A DNA stretch of 64,000 nt from Nostoc sp. GT001 (GTDB lineage Bacteria; Cyanobacteriota; Cyanobacteriia; Cyanobacteriales; Nostocaceae), in contig NZ_JAUDRJ010000003.1 in the NCBI RefSeq assembly GCF_030382115.1, forward strand, positions 5,201,165-5,265,164, written 5' to 3'. This document shows, piece by piece, positions 17,155 through 26,378 of the stretch. The notes below the pieces were generated by a model. The model was not told the origin of the DNA. It saw nothing but the letters and a program-made list of their open reading frames with translations, and made no database searches. The translations under genes and the position numbers were made by a program. The first letter of the stretch is position 1, and the number at the start of each line of letters is the position of its first letter.

Positions 17155-18651
17155 ATGACAACTCCGCTATCTTGCCGTAATTATATAGATGGCCAATGGT
17201 TGAGTGCTGGAGAAGAAGCAACCCTAGAAAGTCGCAACCCTGCCGACAAAACCGAAGTCGTGGCAACATTTCCCCGTTCGCAAGTGAAGGATGTAGATAC
17301 AGCAGTAGCCGCCGCCCGTAAAGCCTACCGCAGTTGGCGCAAAGTCCCAGCCCCAGCGAGGGCAGAATATATCTTTCGCGTTGGGGAAATATTACTCCAG
17401 CATAAAGAAGAACTTGCCCAATTAATTAGTCGGGAAATGGGTAAACCCTTGACAGAAGCTAGGGGAGATGTCCAAGAAGGTATTGACTGCGCCTTTTACA
17501 GTGCTGGCGAAGGACGGCGATTATTTGGGCAAACGACACCTTCGGAAATGTCCAATAAATTTGCCATGACTGTGCGGATGCCCATAGGAGTCTGTGCCTT
17601 AATTACTCCCTGGAATTTCCCTGTGGCAATTCCTTGCTGGAAAGCGATGCCAGCCTTGGTGTGTGGTAATACAGTCATCCTCAAACCTGCCGAAGATACT
17701 TCCGCCTGTGCAACTAAATTGATTGAAATTTTTCAACAAGCAGGTTTACCACCAGGAGTAATTAACTTGGTGCATGGTGTGGGAGAAGAGGTGGGGAAAG
17801 CTTTAGTTGAGCATCCCAATGTAGATTTGGTATCGTTTACCGGTTCTTCAGAAACGGGTGCTTTTGTCGGTGCGACTTGCGGACGCACTCACAAACGTGT
17901 TTGTTTGGAAATGGGTGGTAAAAATGCTCAAGTGGTAATGGAAGATGCAGATTTAGAACTTGCTCTCGATGGTGCAGTGTGGGGAGCATTTGGAACAACT
18001 GGGCAACGGTGTACGGCTACCAGTCGGCTGATTTTGCATCGTGATATCAAAGAAAAATTTACGGCTATGCTTTATGAGCGTACCAGTAAATTACGCTTGG
18101 GTGCTGGCACTGACTCTGATACAGATATTGGACCGATAGTCAATGAAAAACAACTCCAACAGGTGAGCAAGTACTTAGATATCGCCCGTGAGGAAGGAGC
18201 AAAGGTTTTAATTGGTGGAGAAATTGCTAGTGAAGGCTCATTAAAAAACGGTTACTTCTTTCAACCAACTATTTTGGATAATGTAACTCCTGATATGCGA
18301 GTTGCTCGTGAAGAGATATTTGGGCCTGTGGTGGCATTAATTGAGGTTAATTCTTTTGAGGATGCGATCGCAATTCTCAACGATAGCAATTATGGTCTTT
18401 CTTCTTCAGTTTACACCCGCGATATCAATCGGGCTTTTACTGCCATGCGTGACATTGAAGCAGGTATCACCTATATTAACGGCCCGACTATTGGCGCAGA
18501 GGTACACTTGCCCTTTGGTGGTGTGAAACAAACCGGTAACGGACACCGCGAAGCTGGAACTACTGCAATGGATGTTTTCACAGAATGGAAAAGCGTCTAT
18601 GTTGACTTCTCTGGAAGTTTGCAACGCGCTCAGATAGATAACCGCAGTTAA
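17155..18651 (+). CDS. NAD(P)-dependent aldehyde dehydrogenase
   Basis: A 498-aa enzyme of the ALDH superfamily that oxidises an aldehyde to its acid. It shows ITPWNFPVAIPCWK and LKPAEDT (cofactor binding), FTGSSETG, catalytic Glu in LEMGGKNAQVV and catalytic Cys in GQRCTATSRL, and EEIFGPVV near the C-terminus. The full length matches the family. The sequence most resembles semialdehyde-type dehydrogenases (for instance alpha-ketoglutaric semialdehyde), but specificity is not certain. The preceding cyclase-family hydrolase probably belongs to the same transcript. The stop codon lies inside the first unit of a 35-bp direct repeat. Confidence 0.92.
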   Translation: MTTPLSCRNYIDGQWLSAGEEATLESRNPADKTEVVATFPRSQVKDVDTAVAAARKAYRSWRKVPAPARAEYIFRVGEILLQHKEELAQLISREMGKPLTEARGDVQEGIDCAFYSAGEGRRLFGQTTPSEMSNKFAMTVRMPIGVCALITPWNFPVAIPCWKAMPALVCGNTVILKPAEDTSACATKLIEIFQQAGLPPGVINLVHGVGEEVGKALVEHPNVDLVSFTGSSETGAFVGATCGRTHKRVCLEMGGKNAQVVMEDADLELALDGAVWGAFGTTGQRCTATSRLILHRDIKEKFTAMLYERTSKLRLGAGTDSDTDIGPIVNEKQLQQVSKYLDIAREEGAKVLIGGEIASEGSLKNGYFFQPTILDNVTPDMRVAREEIFGPVVALIEVNSFEDAIAILNDSNYGLSSSVYTRDINRAFTAMRDIEAGITYINGPTIGAEVHLPFGGVKQTGNGHREAGTTAMDVFTEWKSVYVDFSGSLQRAQIDNRS

Positions 18652-18705
18652 TTATCTGCAAATACACCTCAGATAACCGCAGTTAATTATCTGCAAATAC
18701 ACCTC
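18636..18705. repeat. Two perfect 35-bp direct repeats spanning the ALDH stop codon
   Basis: The unit beginning AGATAACCGCAGTTAATTAT occurs at 18636-18670 and 18671-18705, and a partial third copy follows. The first unit contains the last ALDH codons and the TAA stop, so duplication started within the gene end. Confidence 0.9.
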
Positions 18706-18821
18706 AGATAATTAACTACCTCTGGCTGTGCGAAAGTTTAAGCCAGGGGTATTTTATAAGACTCCTTGCAAAAGTCGGGGTAATATCATGTCCGCTTGAT
18801 TGCTTATTAAACCCGAAGAAC

Positions 18822-18864
18822 CCCACCCCCAACCTCCCCGCCTGCGGGGAGGTTGGGGGTGGAG
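18822..18864. repeat. GC-rich perfect hairpin
   Basis: CCACCCCCAACCTCCCCGC and its complement are separated by two bases, followed by TTATTTT. It could act as a terminator for the ALDH transcript; the same sequence type is a common dispersed palindrome in Nostoc-like genomes. Confidence 0.7.
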
Positions 18865-18968
18865 TTATTTTATTATGGGTAATTTGGCGGACATGATATA
18901 AAGGGTAAAGAAACTCAAAATCCTTTCCCTTTACCCTGAGAGTGCAAAAATATATTTTTGCAAGAGGT

Positions 18969-19673
18969 CTATAGTAAATTTGGGTCAATTCCTCGTTGTT
19001 GTAATTTGGCTAAAAGTTCTTGAAGCTGCTGCTGAGTTTGTTCTAGCTGTTGTTGCTGTTGTGCGTTTATTTCTTCTGGAGTTTGGTATCTGTTACCATC
19101 TTGGTCATACCAAAATAGCCATTCTCGTGTTCTTCCTTGATAAGTAGCCTGTTCTCGTCCAATCCCTAAACCAATTTCTGGCATCCAAATTTGATCGCCG
19201 AGTTGTAAAATATACTTACCTTCAACTAAGCGATAAACTTCTAAACGTTGACGCTTACGACGTAGCCGCGTTGGTGCATAAATGGCATAGTATAAGATGC
19301 CTAATTGAGCATAGTCTATTTTCTTTTGTTCATATTCGCCATTATAGGTTTGAGAAACCACTTCTAAAGCTAAAATGGGCGCAATTCCTTCTTCTTCCCA
19401 GAAAACGTAACTAGAACGTCCGTTTTCTCCAACAAAACGTTCAACACCTAAACTCAAAAACCCATCGGGGACTATAGCAGGTTGTAATGGTGTATAGTAA
19501 ATTCCCATATTGATACCGAAAAACCAGTCATCACGGGTTTGCCAAATCGAGGCTAAGATGGCTAACAATAAATTAGGAATTAATATTTGTAGTTCGTTAT
19601 CCACAGGGGTATCATCAGAATCTCGTAATTCCGCCGATGAAGGTAGGCAGTCTAAGGGATTGTAATTATACAT
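18969..19673 (-). CDS. Uma2-family PD-(D/E)XK nuclease-like protein
   Basis: A 234-aa DUF820/Uma2 protein, a family strongly expanded in cyanobacteria, with a restriction-endonuclease-like fold and unknown function. Visible features are the N-terminal PSSAELRDSDDTPVDNE, PDGFLSLGV (the Asp of the fold) and LALEVVS (the Glu strand), followed by YAQLGILYYAIY. The usual Lys of the motif is not evident. The C-terminus is a glutamine-rich coiled tail from about residue 200. The start context is ATG at 19673 after a repeat-rich gap. A close paralogue lies at 26379-27056 and a more distant one at 31451-32182. Confidence 0.85.
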   Translation of the reverse strand: MYNYNPLDCLPSSAELRDSDDTPVDNELQILIPNLLLAILASIWQTRDDWFFGINMGIYYTPLQPAIVPDGFLSLGVERFVGENGRSSYVFWEEEGIAPILALEVVSQTYNGEYEQKKIDYAQLGILYYAIYAPTRLRRKRQRLEVYRLVEGKYILQLGDQIWMPEIGLGIGREQATYQGRTREWLFWYDQDGNRYQTPEEINAQQQQQLEQTQQQLQELLAKLQQRGIDPNLL

Positions 19674-19709
19674 AATACTTGGTGATTGACAGTTATCAGT
19701 TAACAGTCA

Positions 19710-19877
19710 TCAGTTAACGGTTAACCATTTTGATGAAAGCAATGCTTTTCGATATAGTTTAACCGCCTGTGTTTGATTAGTTTCACAACTCATTTGTTCC
19801 CATTGATTTAAGGGTAACTCAGGTTGCACATAATTCACCTTCTCAAACCTCGGCGTGGTTGTGGTGATGACTGCCGA
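19710..19877 (-). pseudogene. Possible remnant of a small hypothetical gene
   Basis: On the minus strand an open frame reads PRFEKVNYVQPELPLNQWEQ, then a QAVKLYRKALLSSKW-like end and a TGA at 19712-19710. The composition looks coding, but no start codon was found upstream before the overlapping GUN4 remnant on the other strand. It may be the 3' part of a gene cut by rearrangement. I do not recognise the family. Confidence 0.3.
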
Positions 19878-19879
19878 GA

Positions 19880-20265
19880 AAATAAGGAAACCTACTCTAC
19901 TATGCTCAAAATATGTGAGCGTGAAGAAGAAGGCTGGTTAGATAGATGATGGCGAAATTAAAAGATTTCCTCGTCATGACTTTTATATTATTAATAAGCT
20001 TTGGGTTCAATATAGCGAAGGCAAATTTGGTTTTAGCGTCCAACAACGTATTTGGCAAGCGAAGAAAGATTGTAAGCGCTTTGCTTATAAAGTTGGATGG
20101 GTAGCAAGTCTTGCCAATAATGAATGGGTTAAATATGAAGAATATACTTTCAGCTTAGACGCACCTAAAGGACACTTTCCATCTATATCTCGGTTAGTAG
20201 GATTAGATTCTACAAACCTTAGTGGGGTTCAGCATCGAGTAAAGGTTTTTTTGTCACGATACTAG
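19880..20265 (+). pseudogene. GUN4-domain pseudogene (frameshifted fragment)
   Basis: Two reading frames join to give a GUN4-like domain: ETYSTMLKICEREEEGWLDR in one frame, then, after a shift at about 19950, RFPRHDFYIINKLWVQYSEG, FGFSVQQRIW, KVGW and FSLDAPKGHFPS in another, ending at TAG 20263-20265. These are hallmark GUN4 stretches (tetrapyrrole-binding regulators of Mg-chelatase, or GUN4 modules fused to kinases). The first frame hits a stop right after WLDR. The N-terminal part of any larger protein is missing, so this is a degenerate copy. Confidence 0.75.
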
Positions 20266-20359
20266 TCAGATAGGGCAATATTGTTATGACTGTGAACTTT
20301 GTTACCCAATCTCAAAATCCCCCAATTTCTTGGGGGATTTAGACCATACTCCCAATCTT

Positions 20360-22294
20360 TTAAAACGTAAAAGTAGTCCGAAGTACACCTACAGTCGTAG
20401 TGTCATTGTTGCTGTTACCTTCTGGGTTAAAGAGAACAAACGCACCAGGGGTAATGCTGATATTATCGGTAACTTGAAGGCGGTAATAGGCTTCTAAATG
20501 GTAAGGAGTCGCCCGATTGTCGCCTGTGGGTGTAAGTTGAGCAGAACCACCAGTATCACTACGGAAAAGCGGCTGACCAAAAAGAATCCCGGCAGTGTTT
20601 CCTGACTTGAATAAATCTCTGAAGTGAACTCCCGCCATCCAACTTGTAAATGTGGTGGAAGCATCCACGCTATTTGAAGCAGCATCAACAAATATTGCTG
20701 CACCGTAGCCAGATAAGGCTATTTTGGGAGACAATCGCCATGTTAGCGTACCGCCAACAGAGTTGAGTGTGAGCGGTGTTCCAGTTGCAACCCCTGCTAA
20801 AGCACCGATATCACTACTAACTAATCCTGTAGCCAAAATATTGATTTCGTGATAACTATGGGCATAGTTTAAACCAATATCCAGAGCAGAACTCGGTTTG
20901 AAGGTTAACTGTGTGGCAATAATACTACTACCACTAAATAAACCTGCTCCCAAAGGTGTAGTAGAAACTCCTGGTACTGCCTCAGCCGCAGATTTTTCGG
21001 GTAAATTAGCATTTACACTGCCGTATAAAGCTCTTAAATCCAAATTTGGTGAAATGTTAAAAATAAATCCCGCTGCCGATGCTAAACCAGTACCCGAAGT
21101 CCCACCAGAAACCCGTAGCACAGGATTCAAGTTGCCAAAACGAGAAATTGACTCTTGTCCTTCACCATAAAAAGGCGTAATTACTGGGAAAGCATCTGAT
21201 GTTTCTGCCGCAGTTCCCGCAAACAAGGTTAATTTATTAGCGACGGGAAAGACATACAGCAATTTATAAAGCTGAACACTGTTTGCGCCAACACTCGACA
21301 AAGTATTGACATTTAACCCCGGAAATTGCGGCTCAAAACTGGTACGAGCGCTACTTGCACTTAAAAGTGGCGAAGCTAATCCTAAACTTTGTTGTAAGCT
21401 ACCCTGTCCATCGGCTCCACCCAAAAAGTTATAGGCTTGCAATCCAGTAATTAATGAATCTTTACCAGTAAAGCTAGTAGTAAGATTTAACCGCACTCTA
21501 TTGACTAGGATGATGTTCGGGTCACTATCATTAGGAGCGCCACCGCTAGCACCAACACCAGCAATAATTACCTCACCATTGAGTTTAGTAGTCGTAGAAA
21601 ACTGATTTGCTTCTATTTCTGCTGTGCGAGCTTCTACAGCATCTACTCGACCTCGCAATGTTGCCAATTCTGCCGCAAATTGTTCTTGCAGTTTCTGTAA
21701 CGTGGCTAAATCTTCTTTTTTGACCAAATCACCAGTTGCAGTGGCAATTAGTTCGTTAATTCGCTCTAAACAAGCATTTAAGCCAGCAGCAAATTCGTAG
21801 CGAGTCATCGCTCGATTACCGCGATAGGTTTGATTGGGATAACCTGCGATACAACCATAGCGCTCGACTAAAGATTGGAGTGCCTGAAAAGCCCAATCAT
21901 TCGGCTGTACATCAGACAATTGGGATACGGATGTTACTTGTGCAAGTTTGTATGAGTTTGGAGATGAACTTGCAGGTTGTGGTATGATTGGCTGCCACAA
22001 ATTAACAGCAGAATCTACTTCTATATCTTGAATTTTTTGCTGTTCATTCAGTAAGGATAAGTTTTTTTGGCTCTCATTAGCTATCAGCAATTTATTGGAG
22101 AGATTATTTGTTAAATCGCTTTGATGAGAATCATTTTTTTGATAGCTGCTGTCATCTTGATTAACAGCTACGTTTTTATCTGCAATTTTTAAACTAGGAA
22201 GGGCTTGCACAGGTGATAACCCGATAATTAAACATAAGAATCCCATCCCACTAGCAGAAGCTAGTAGATATTTTGTCATCATAACTCCCAACAC
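20360..22294 (-). CDS. SLH-domain OprB-type outer-membrane porin
   Basis: A 644-aa cyanobacterial porin. The N-terminus has a signal peptide (MTKYLLASASGMGFLCLIIG, cleavage near VQA). An SLH domain lies at about 128-190 (DVQPNDWAFQALQSL, then NRAMTRYEFAAGL), followed by a coiled coil (190-225) and a long C-terminal beta-barrel of the carbohydrate-selective porin OprB type ending in FTF. SLH binds the cell-wall polysaccharide and the barrel spans the outer membrane. Related proteins are annotated as iron uptake or inorganic-ion porins. Several Met codons occur at the start; the second or third fits the signal peptide best. Confidence 0.88.
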   Translation of the reverse strand: MLGVMMTKYLLASASGMGFLCLIIGLSPVQALPSLKIADKNVAVNQDDSSYQKNDSHQSDLTNNLSNKLLIANESQKNLSLLNEQQKIQDIEVDSAVNLWQPIIPQPASSSPNSYKLAQVTSVSQLSDVQPNDWAFQALQSLVERYGCIAGYPNQTYRGNRAMTRYEFAAGLNACLERINELIATATGDLVKKEDLATLQKLQEQFAAELATLRGRVDAVEARTAEIEANQFSTTTKLNGEVIIAGVGASGGAPNDSDPNIILVNRVRLNLTTSFTGKDSLITGLQAYNFLGGADGQGSLQQSLGLASPLLSASSARTSFEPQFPGLNVNTLSSVGANSVQLYKLLYVFPVANKLTLFAGTAAETSDAFPVITPFYGEGQESISRFGNLNPVLRVSGGTSGTGLASAAGFIFNISPNLDLRALYGSVNANLPEKSAAEAVPGVSTTPLGAGLFSGSSIIATQLTFKPSSALDIGLNYAHSYHEINILATGLVSSDIGALAGVATGTPLTLNSVGGTLTWRLSPKIALSGYGAAIFVDAASNSVDASTTFTSWMAGVHFRDLFKSGNTAGILFGQPLFRSDTGGSAQLTPTGDNRATPYHLEAYYRLQVTDNISITPGAFVLFNPEGNSNNDTTTVGVLRTTFTF

Positions 22295-22829
22295 CTATAA
22301 AATAGTGAAAAAATTGATTGCGATTTTAAAATTGATTGATAAGTAAATTTAAAGTAGATTTAGCAAGAGAGTCTTGTTAACTTTAAATTTTGGATCTCAG
22401 GATTTTTTCCGAGTTGACTTATCAAAACATCAGCTTATATCGCAAGTATTAAATTATAGTAAATACTATTTTTGGAGAGAATTAACAATACATCATATTG
22501 ATAGTTTTTATAATTACGATAGTAATCCTAAATGGTTTTTGAGCAATGGATTACGTAAAATGCTTGATTCATAAGCCTTCTGAATTTTCTCTGTTCAAAT
22601 ATAAATGCGATTGCTATATTGGCAAAATAATAATTTACATAAGTCTGATTTTGTGATAGTGAATATAGGTATTGAGCCGAAAATTTCGGCTCAATACCTA
22701 ACAAAGAATAATTTACTCAAAAAAAATTAAGAGACTGCGATCGCTGCTCAATTTGGGTGTAGGCTAAGATTCGGCAAGAAAACAGCATATTGTAGTCCAC
22801 GATTTTTCTGATTGAGATATTTCAAGTAT
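22295..22829. other. Gene-free stretch upstream of the porin
   Basis: About 530 bp, AT-rich, presumably containing the porin promoter. A 66-codon open frame at 22374-22574 (+) has no recognisable features and I take it as chance. The only clear structure is the palindrome at 22666-22700. Confidence 0.5.
22666..22700. terminator. Perfect 17-bp palindrome downstream of the 180-aa gene
   Basis: TAGGTATTGAGCCGAAA is inverted after one base. It lies 130 bp past the stop of the minus-strand gene at 22830 and could end its transcript, although no long T-tract follows. Confidence 0.4.
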
Positions 22830-23372
22830 TCAATCCCACCAATAGGCAACAACCACCGCATCACAATCCTGGTGAACATCCTCACCCCATAACGCCCCTT
22901 CCAATCTAGTTCTCAGTCGCCGCTTAAGCCGCAAACCGTAATCTTCATTCGTGCCATCACTTACCTCTACTGAATCAGCTCGCCACTTTTTGCCCAAGTC
23001 TAAAAGCTCAGACACTTTTGTATCTTGGTTCTCTGTCAAGATGTATAACGTATCAGCTGGATAAGCAATGAAATGGATGATGCTGGTTTCAGGCATGGGA
23101 CGATAGTTTGCCATTGCAAGCAGGGTATCGACCATACCACCAAAGCTTAAGCCGTTTTCATCTGGTGCAAAGATTGGTTTTGTGAACAGAAAGCTTGACC
23201 ATAAATTTCTGTGGTTGGAAAGGTCAGTAATTACCTCTTCGCCATCAAACTCATTAAAACGACGCTGCCAAACCAAGCCAGCGAAGAGTTCTTGAGGAGA
23301 ATAGGATTCCGCAATCGATTGGATTTTGCCCAAATCAAGCATCATATTGACGGTAAGTAATATTTTTAACAA
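22830..23372 (-). CDS. Hypothetical protein, 180 aa
   Basis: I do not recognise the family. The product is soluble and acidic, with a hydrophobic start (MLKILLTVNMMLDLGKI); translation more likely begins at the internal MMLDLGKIQ near residue 10, about 23345. Conserved-looking pieces are FDGEEVITDLSNHRN, ALWGEDVHQDCDAV and the terminal AYWWD. It stands alone between the porin and uppS, each more than 200 bp away. Confidence 0.6.
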   Translation of the reverse strand: MLKILLTVNMMLDLGKIQSIAESYSPQELFAGLVWQRRFNEFDGEEVITDLSNHRNLWSSFLFTKPIFAPDENGLSFGGMVDTLLAMANYRPMPETSIIHFIAYPADTLYILTENQDTKVSELLDLGKKWRADSVEVSDGTNEDYGLRLKRRLRTRLEGALWGEDVHQDCDAVVVAYWWD

Positions 23373-23578
23373 AACATTTGTAACTACCCTTGCAGTTTAT
23401 TTACCCAGTGCCTGCTATTCTTATAGTTACTTCGGTCTGTCATAGCAGATAGATTATCCTCGATAATGTTTTTATTTGTGAGCGCTCATATACCATCGTG
23501 GTAATATGGGTGCTTTTACTTTATCGCTCCTGGCAAGAATCCGGTTTAATTTTGAGAAGATGTCTGGTGTTTGGTACA

Positions 23579-24325
23579 CTAAGCTGACACTGAAGCTTTA
23601 ACTTGACCAAAACGGCGATCGCGATTTTGGTAGCTCAACAAAGCTTGATGAAATGCTTCTCTATTAAAATCTGGCCAAAGAATATCGGTGAAATACATTT
23701 CTGTATACGCCATTTGCCACAAAAGAAAATTACTCAACCGCATCTCACCGCTAGTACGAATCAGCAAATCGGGTTCTGGAGTATCTGCTGTATAGAGGTG
23801 TTGTTCTACAAGACTTTCATTCACTTGTTCCGCGCTGAGTTCGCCCTGTTCCACGAGTTGAGCTACTTGACGACAAACTCTGGTAATTTCGTTGCGGCTA
23901 CCGTAGTTGACTGCAACAGTAAAGTGGATTGCTTGATTGTTCAACGTCTCTGCCATTGAACGCTCCATTTCCGTTTGTAGAGACTTGGGTAAAGCTGATA
24001 AATCTCCAATAAAGGAGATTCGCACTCCTTCTTGATGCATCTGAGCCAACTCGCGGTGTAGTAATCGCTCAAACAAATGCATCAGAAAATCTACTTCTTC
24101 AACGGGACGCTGCCAATTTTCTGTTGAGAAAGCATAGGCTGTCAACGCTTTGACTCCCCAATCCTTGCAGCAACGCAATAGTTCTTTAAGCGTTTTTGCT
24201 CCTTGGCGATGTCCAGCAATGCGCGGTAATCCTCGACTGGTTGCCCATCGTCCGTTACCATCCATAATGACGGCGATATGTTGGGGTATTTTTTGCGGGT
24301 TTAAATCGGTGGGTAATTTTGTCAT
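23579..24325 (-). CDS. uppS: Isoprenyl (undecaprenyl) diphosphate synthase
   Basis: A cis-prenyltransferase that extends farnesyl diphosphate with isopentenyl diphosphate to the lipid carrier of peptidoglycan and polysaccharide synthesis, or to other polyprenyls. The 248-aa protein shows the signature [13 protein letters not shown] (residues 17-29, with the catalytic Asp), [17 protein letters not shown], and the C-terminal [22 protein letters not shown]. It ends with a short basic tail. The gene starts 21 bp downstream of the ferritin-like gene on the same strand and is probably co-transcribed. Confidence 0.95.
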   Translation of the reverse strand: MTKLPTDLNPQKIPQHIAVIMDGNGRWATSRGLPRIAGHRQGAKTLKELLRCCKDWGVKALTAYAFSTENWQRPVEEVDFLMHLFERLLHRELAQMHQEGVRISFIGDLSALPKSLQTEMERSMAETLNNQAIHFTVAVNYGSRNEITRVCRQVAQLVEQGELSAEQVNESLVEQHLYTADTPEPDLLIRTSGEMRLSNFLLWQMAYTEMYFTDILWPDFNREAFHQALLSYQNRDRRFGQVKASVSA

Positions 24326-24346
24326 TTGTTCTTTGTGATGTTGTTA

Positions 24347-25288
24347 TTACTGATGATTTATTTCAAATAAATCTTGCAAATATTTTGGTGTAAGGGTGTT
24401 GTTCCAACTCCACAGGCGATGCATTGTGTAAGTGAAGGTGAAGAGGAGAGTTGTTTTGTTGGTTAATGACCAAGCATTCCAGTTGAGTGTACCCATCATG
24501 CGGCGGAGAGTACGCATGAGGTTGTTACGCTGATAGTTTGGCGATCGCGTTTTGATTAGGGTGCGTCCAATTCGCATCAACCCAGTATCAGGGAAAGCCC
24601 AGACTCCAAACCCCCAGAATTTGGTCATGTGGTTGATTTCATCCTGCGCTAATTCCTCTAGAACATCCTGGAGTGCGCCAGTGGTGTGAGCCATCAACCA
24701 AATATAAAGACAGGTTGCACCGTATTCTGTGGCAATGCGGTGTAAACCGTGGCGATATAAATCTTCGTGAGGGTCATCTGTGGGAAGATAGCTTCTAACA
24801 ATCCGAAGTTTTGGGGTAATTTTCTCGCCTGTTAATTGGGTGTAGATTTTGATTAATGCAGGTGTGTGCTGACGTTCTTCCTTTTCCCACAAACCAAGTT
24901 CTAGCAATTCGCCATCTTTACCGACAGTTCCACCAACAAATCGAGCCATTTGAGGATGCAATTTTTCTAAATACTGGCGACTGGTTTGGGTATAGCCGCG
25001 AATGGGTGCTTCTGTATCCATCGCACCTATCAATATAGATAAAAATACCTCTGCGTCTAAGCCGATAATTTGATTGCGATTAATCGTCTGCCAATCGATG
25101 AGTTTCCAGGGACGCGGTTGGGGATTGGCAAACTGTATAGATAAATCTTGCAGGCGATCGTGTAGTTTTTCGACTGCAATATATTTGTCTATGAGGGAAC
25201 GAATGCGGCGCTGTGTTTGTAAGTAATGAGGACTGGGATAGCTTTGACTTACTAAGTCTTCTGTGATTGGGTTGAGGATGTTAAGCAT
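24347..25288 (-). CDS. Ferritin-like diiron protein (acyl-ACP desaturase-like)
   Basis: A 313-aa helical protein with two carboxylate/histidine motifs expected for a diiron centre: EKEERQH (about 135-141) and EELAQDEINH (about 211-220). These match the E-x-x-R/N-H pattern of soluble stearoyl-ACP desaturases and relatives. Part of the C-terminus (TLLFTFTYTMHRLWSW) is hydrophobic. An oxidative reaction on a lipid or isoprenoid is plausible, because the gene directly precedes uppS with a 21-bp gap. The substrate is not known and this link is inference. Confidence 0.7.
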   Translation of the reverse strand: MLNILNPITEDLVSQSYPSPHYLQTQRRIRSLIDKYIAVEKLHDRLQDLSIQFANPQPRPWKLIDWQTINRNQIIGLDAEVFLSILIGAMDTEAPIRGYTQTSRQYLEKLHPQMARFVGGTVGKDGELLELGLWEKEERQHTPALIKIYTQLTGEKITPKLRIVRSYLPTDDPHEDLYRHGLHRIATEYGATCLYIWLMAHTTGALQDVLEELAQDEINHMTKFWGFGVWAFPDTGLMRIGRTLIKTRSPNYQRNNLMRTLRRMMGTLNWNAWSLTNKTTLLFTFTYTMHRLWSWNNTLTPKYLQDLFEINHQ

Positions 25289-25449
25289 ATTTTTATACTT
25301 AAATTTTTATCTCTATGCCCAATAGCCTAAGCGATCGCACTTTGTTCTGTCAGTCGGCTGAAGTCGGCAGTTTTATCTGATGCAGTTGCAAAAGTCGGGG
25401 AAAAAGCCTTTAGTGTAGTATATATGTATTGTATACAGGTTTATCAAGT

Positions 25450-26364
25450 ATGAAGGTCTACGATATATACTCAAAGCGTCAAAAAAGACTTATGGGAGAA
25501 TTCCTTGATGTTTATGAATATGACTATATCTCTAAAGAGCTTCGCGTACAGATTATTCATATTATTAACGATACTATAGGCAATCCCGATCATCCAAATA
25601 ACTTAAAGAGCTTCCAAAATATTTACAAGATTTTATGCCGTGAATATGGCATCTTTTCGCTACAAGAACATAGAAAAAGTTCTATTAGCGATGTATTGAA
25701 TTTTATGTTAAAAACCGATGATATAGAACAGGTTATTGATGTAGTAGAATTAATATTTACCTATATTAATAGTCCCTATATGCGAGACATACACTATATA
25801 AGATATCATCCAGAAATTTCACCTACTGAAGCAATTGAAACATTAAATTATAGATTTAGAGAACACGGGGTAGGCTATCAATATGAGTCAGGTGAAATTA
25901 TCAGAGTTGATTCTCAGATCATCCATGCTGAGGCAGTTAAGCCAGTTTTGCATTTGCTAAGTGATACACGATTTCAAGGAGCGAATGAGGAATTTTTGAA
26001 AGCACACGAACATTATCGGCACGAGCGATACAAGGAATGCCTTGTTGAATGCCTCAAAGCTTTCGAGAGTACTATGAAAACTATTTGTGATATTCAAGGC
26101 TGGACTTATCAACCTGGAGATACGGCGAAAAATCTGATTAATCTTTGCTTCCAGAATAATCTGATTCCTACTTACTTACAAACCCAAGTTACCTCACTCA
26201 AGTCAAGTCTGGAAAGTGGAGTTCCTACTATGAGAAATAAAAATGCAGGTCATGGTCAAGGTTCTCAGCCACTTACTGTCCCACAACACTTTGCTGCTTA
26301 CCAGCTTCACATGACGGCAAGCACAATTCTATTTTTGCTAGAAGCAGAGAAGGCGCTACCTTAA
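25450..26364 (+). CDS. AbiJ-N/STM4504-like protein, possible defence protein
   Basis: A 304-aa soluble protein starting MKVYDIYSKRQKR, which recalls the STM4504/CBY_0614 family with an AbiJ N-terminal-like domain. The C-terminal half (HYRHERYKECLVECLKAFES, then NAGHG near residue 265) resembles the HEPN-like or 'abortive infection C-terminal' helical module, in which an R-x4-6-H or N-A-G-H-G site is typical. The ATG at 25450 is used rather than an in-frame TTG at 25429. It opens the accessory region and is flanked by a Uma2 gene. A role in abortive infection is a family-level guess. Confidence 0.6.
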   Translation: MKVYDIYSKRQKRLMGEFLDVYEYDYISKELRVQIIHIINDTIGNPDHPNNLKSFQNIYKILCREYGIFSLQEHRKSSISDVLNFMLKTDDIEQVIDVVELIFTYINSPYMRDIHYIRYHPEISPTEAIETLNYRFREHGVGYQYESGEIIRVDSQIIHAEAVKPVLHLLSDTRFQGANEEFLKAHEHYRHERYKECLVECLKAFESTMKTICDIQGWTYQPGDTAKNLINLCFQNNLIPTYLQTQVTSLKSSLESGVPTMRNKNAGHGQGSQPLTVPQHFAAYQLHMTASTILFLLEAEKALP

Positions 26365-26378
26365 AGCTAATACTTTAC

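Noticed and set aside
18716..18988. 90-aa minus-strand frame after the ALDH gene
   Set aside because: Its centre (TPPPTSPQAGRLGVG) is the translation of the GC-rich hairpin at 18822-18864, a known type of dispersed repeat.
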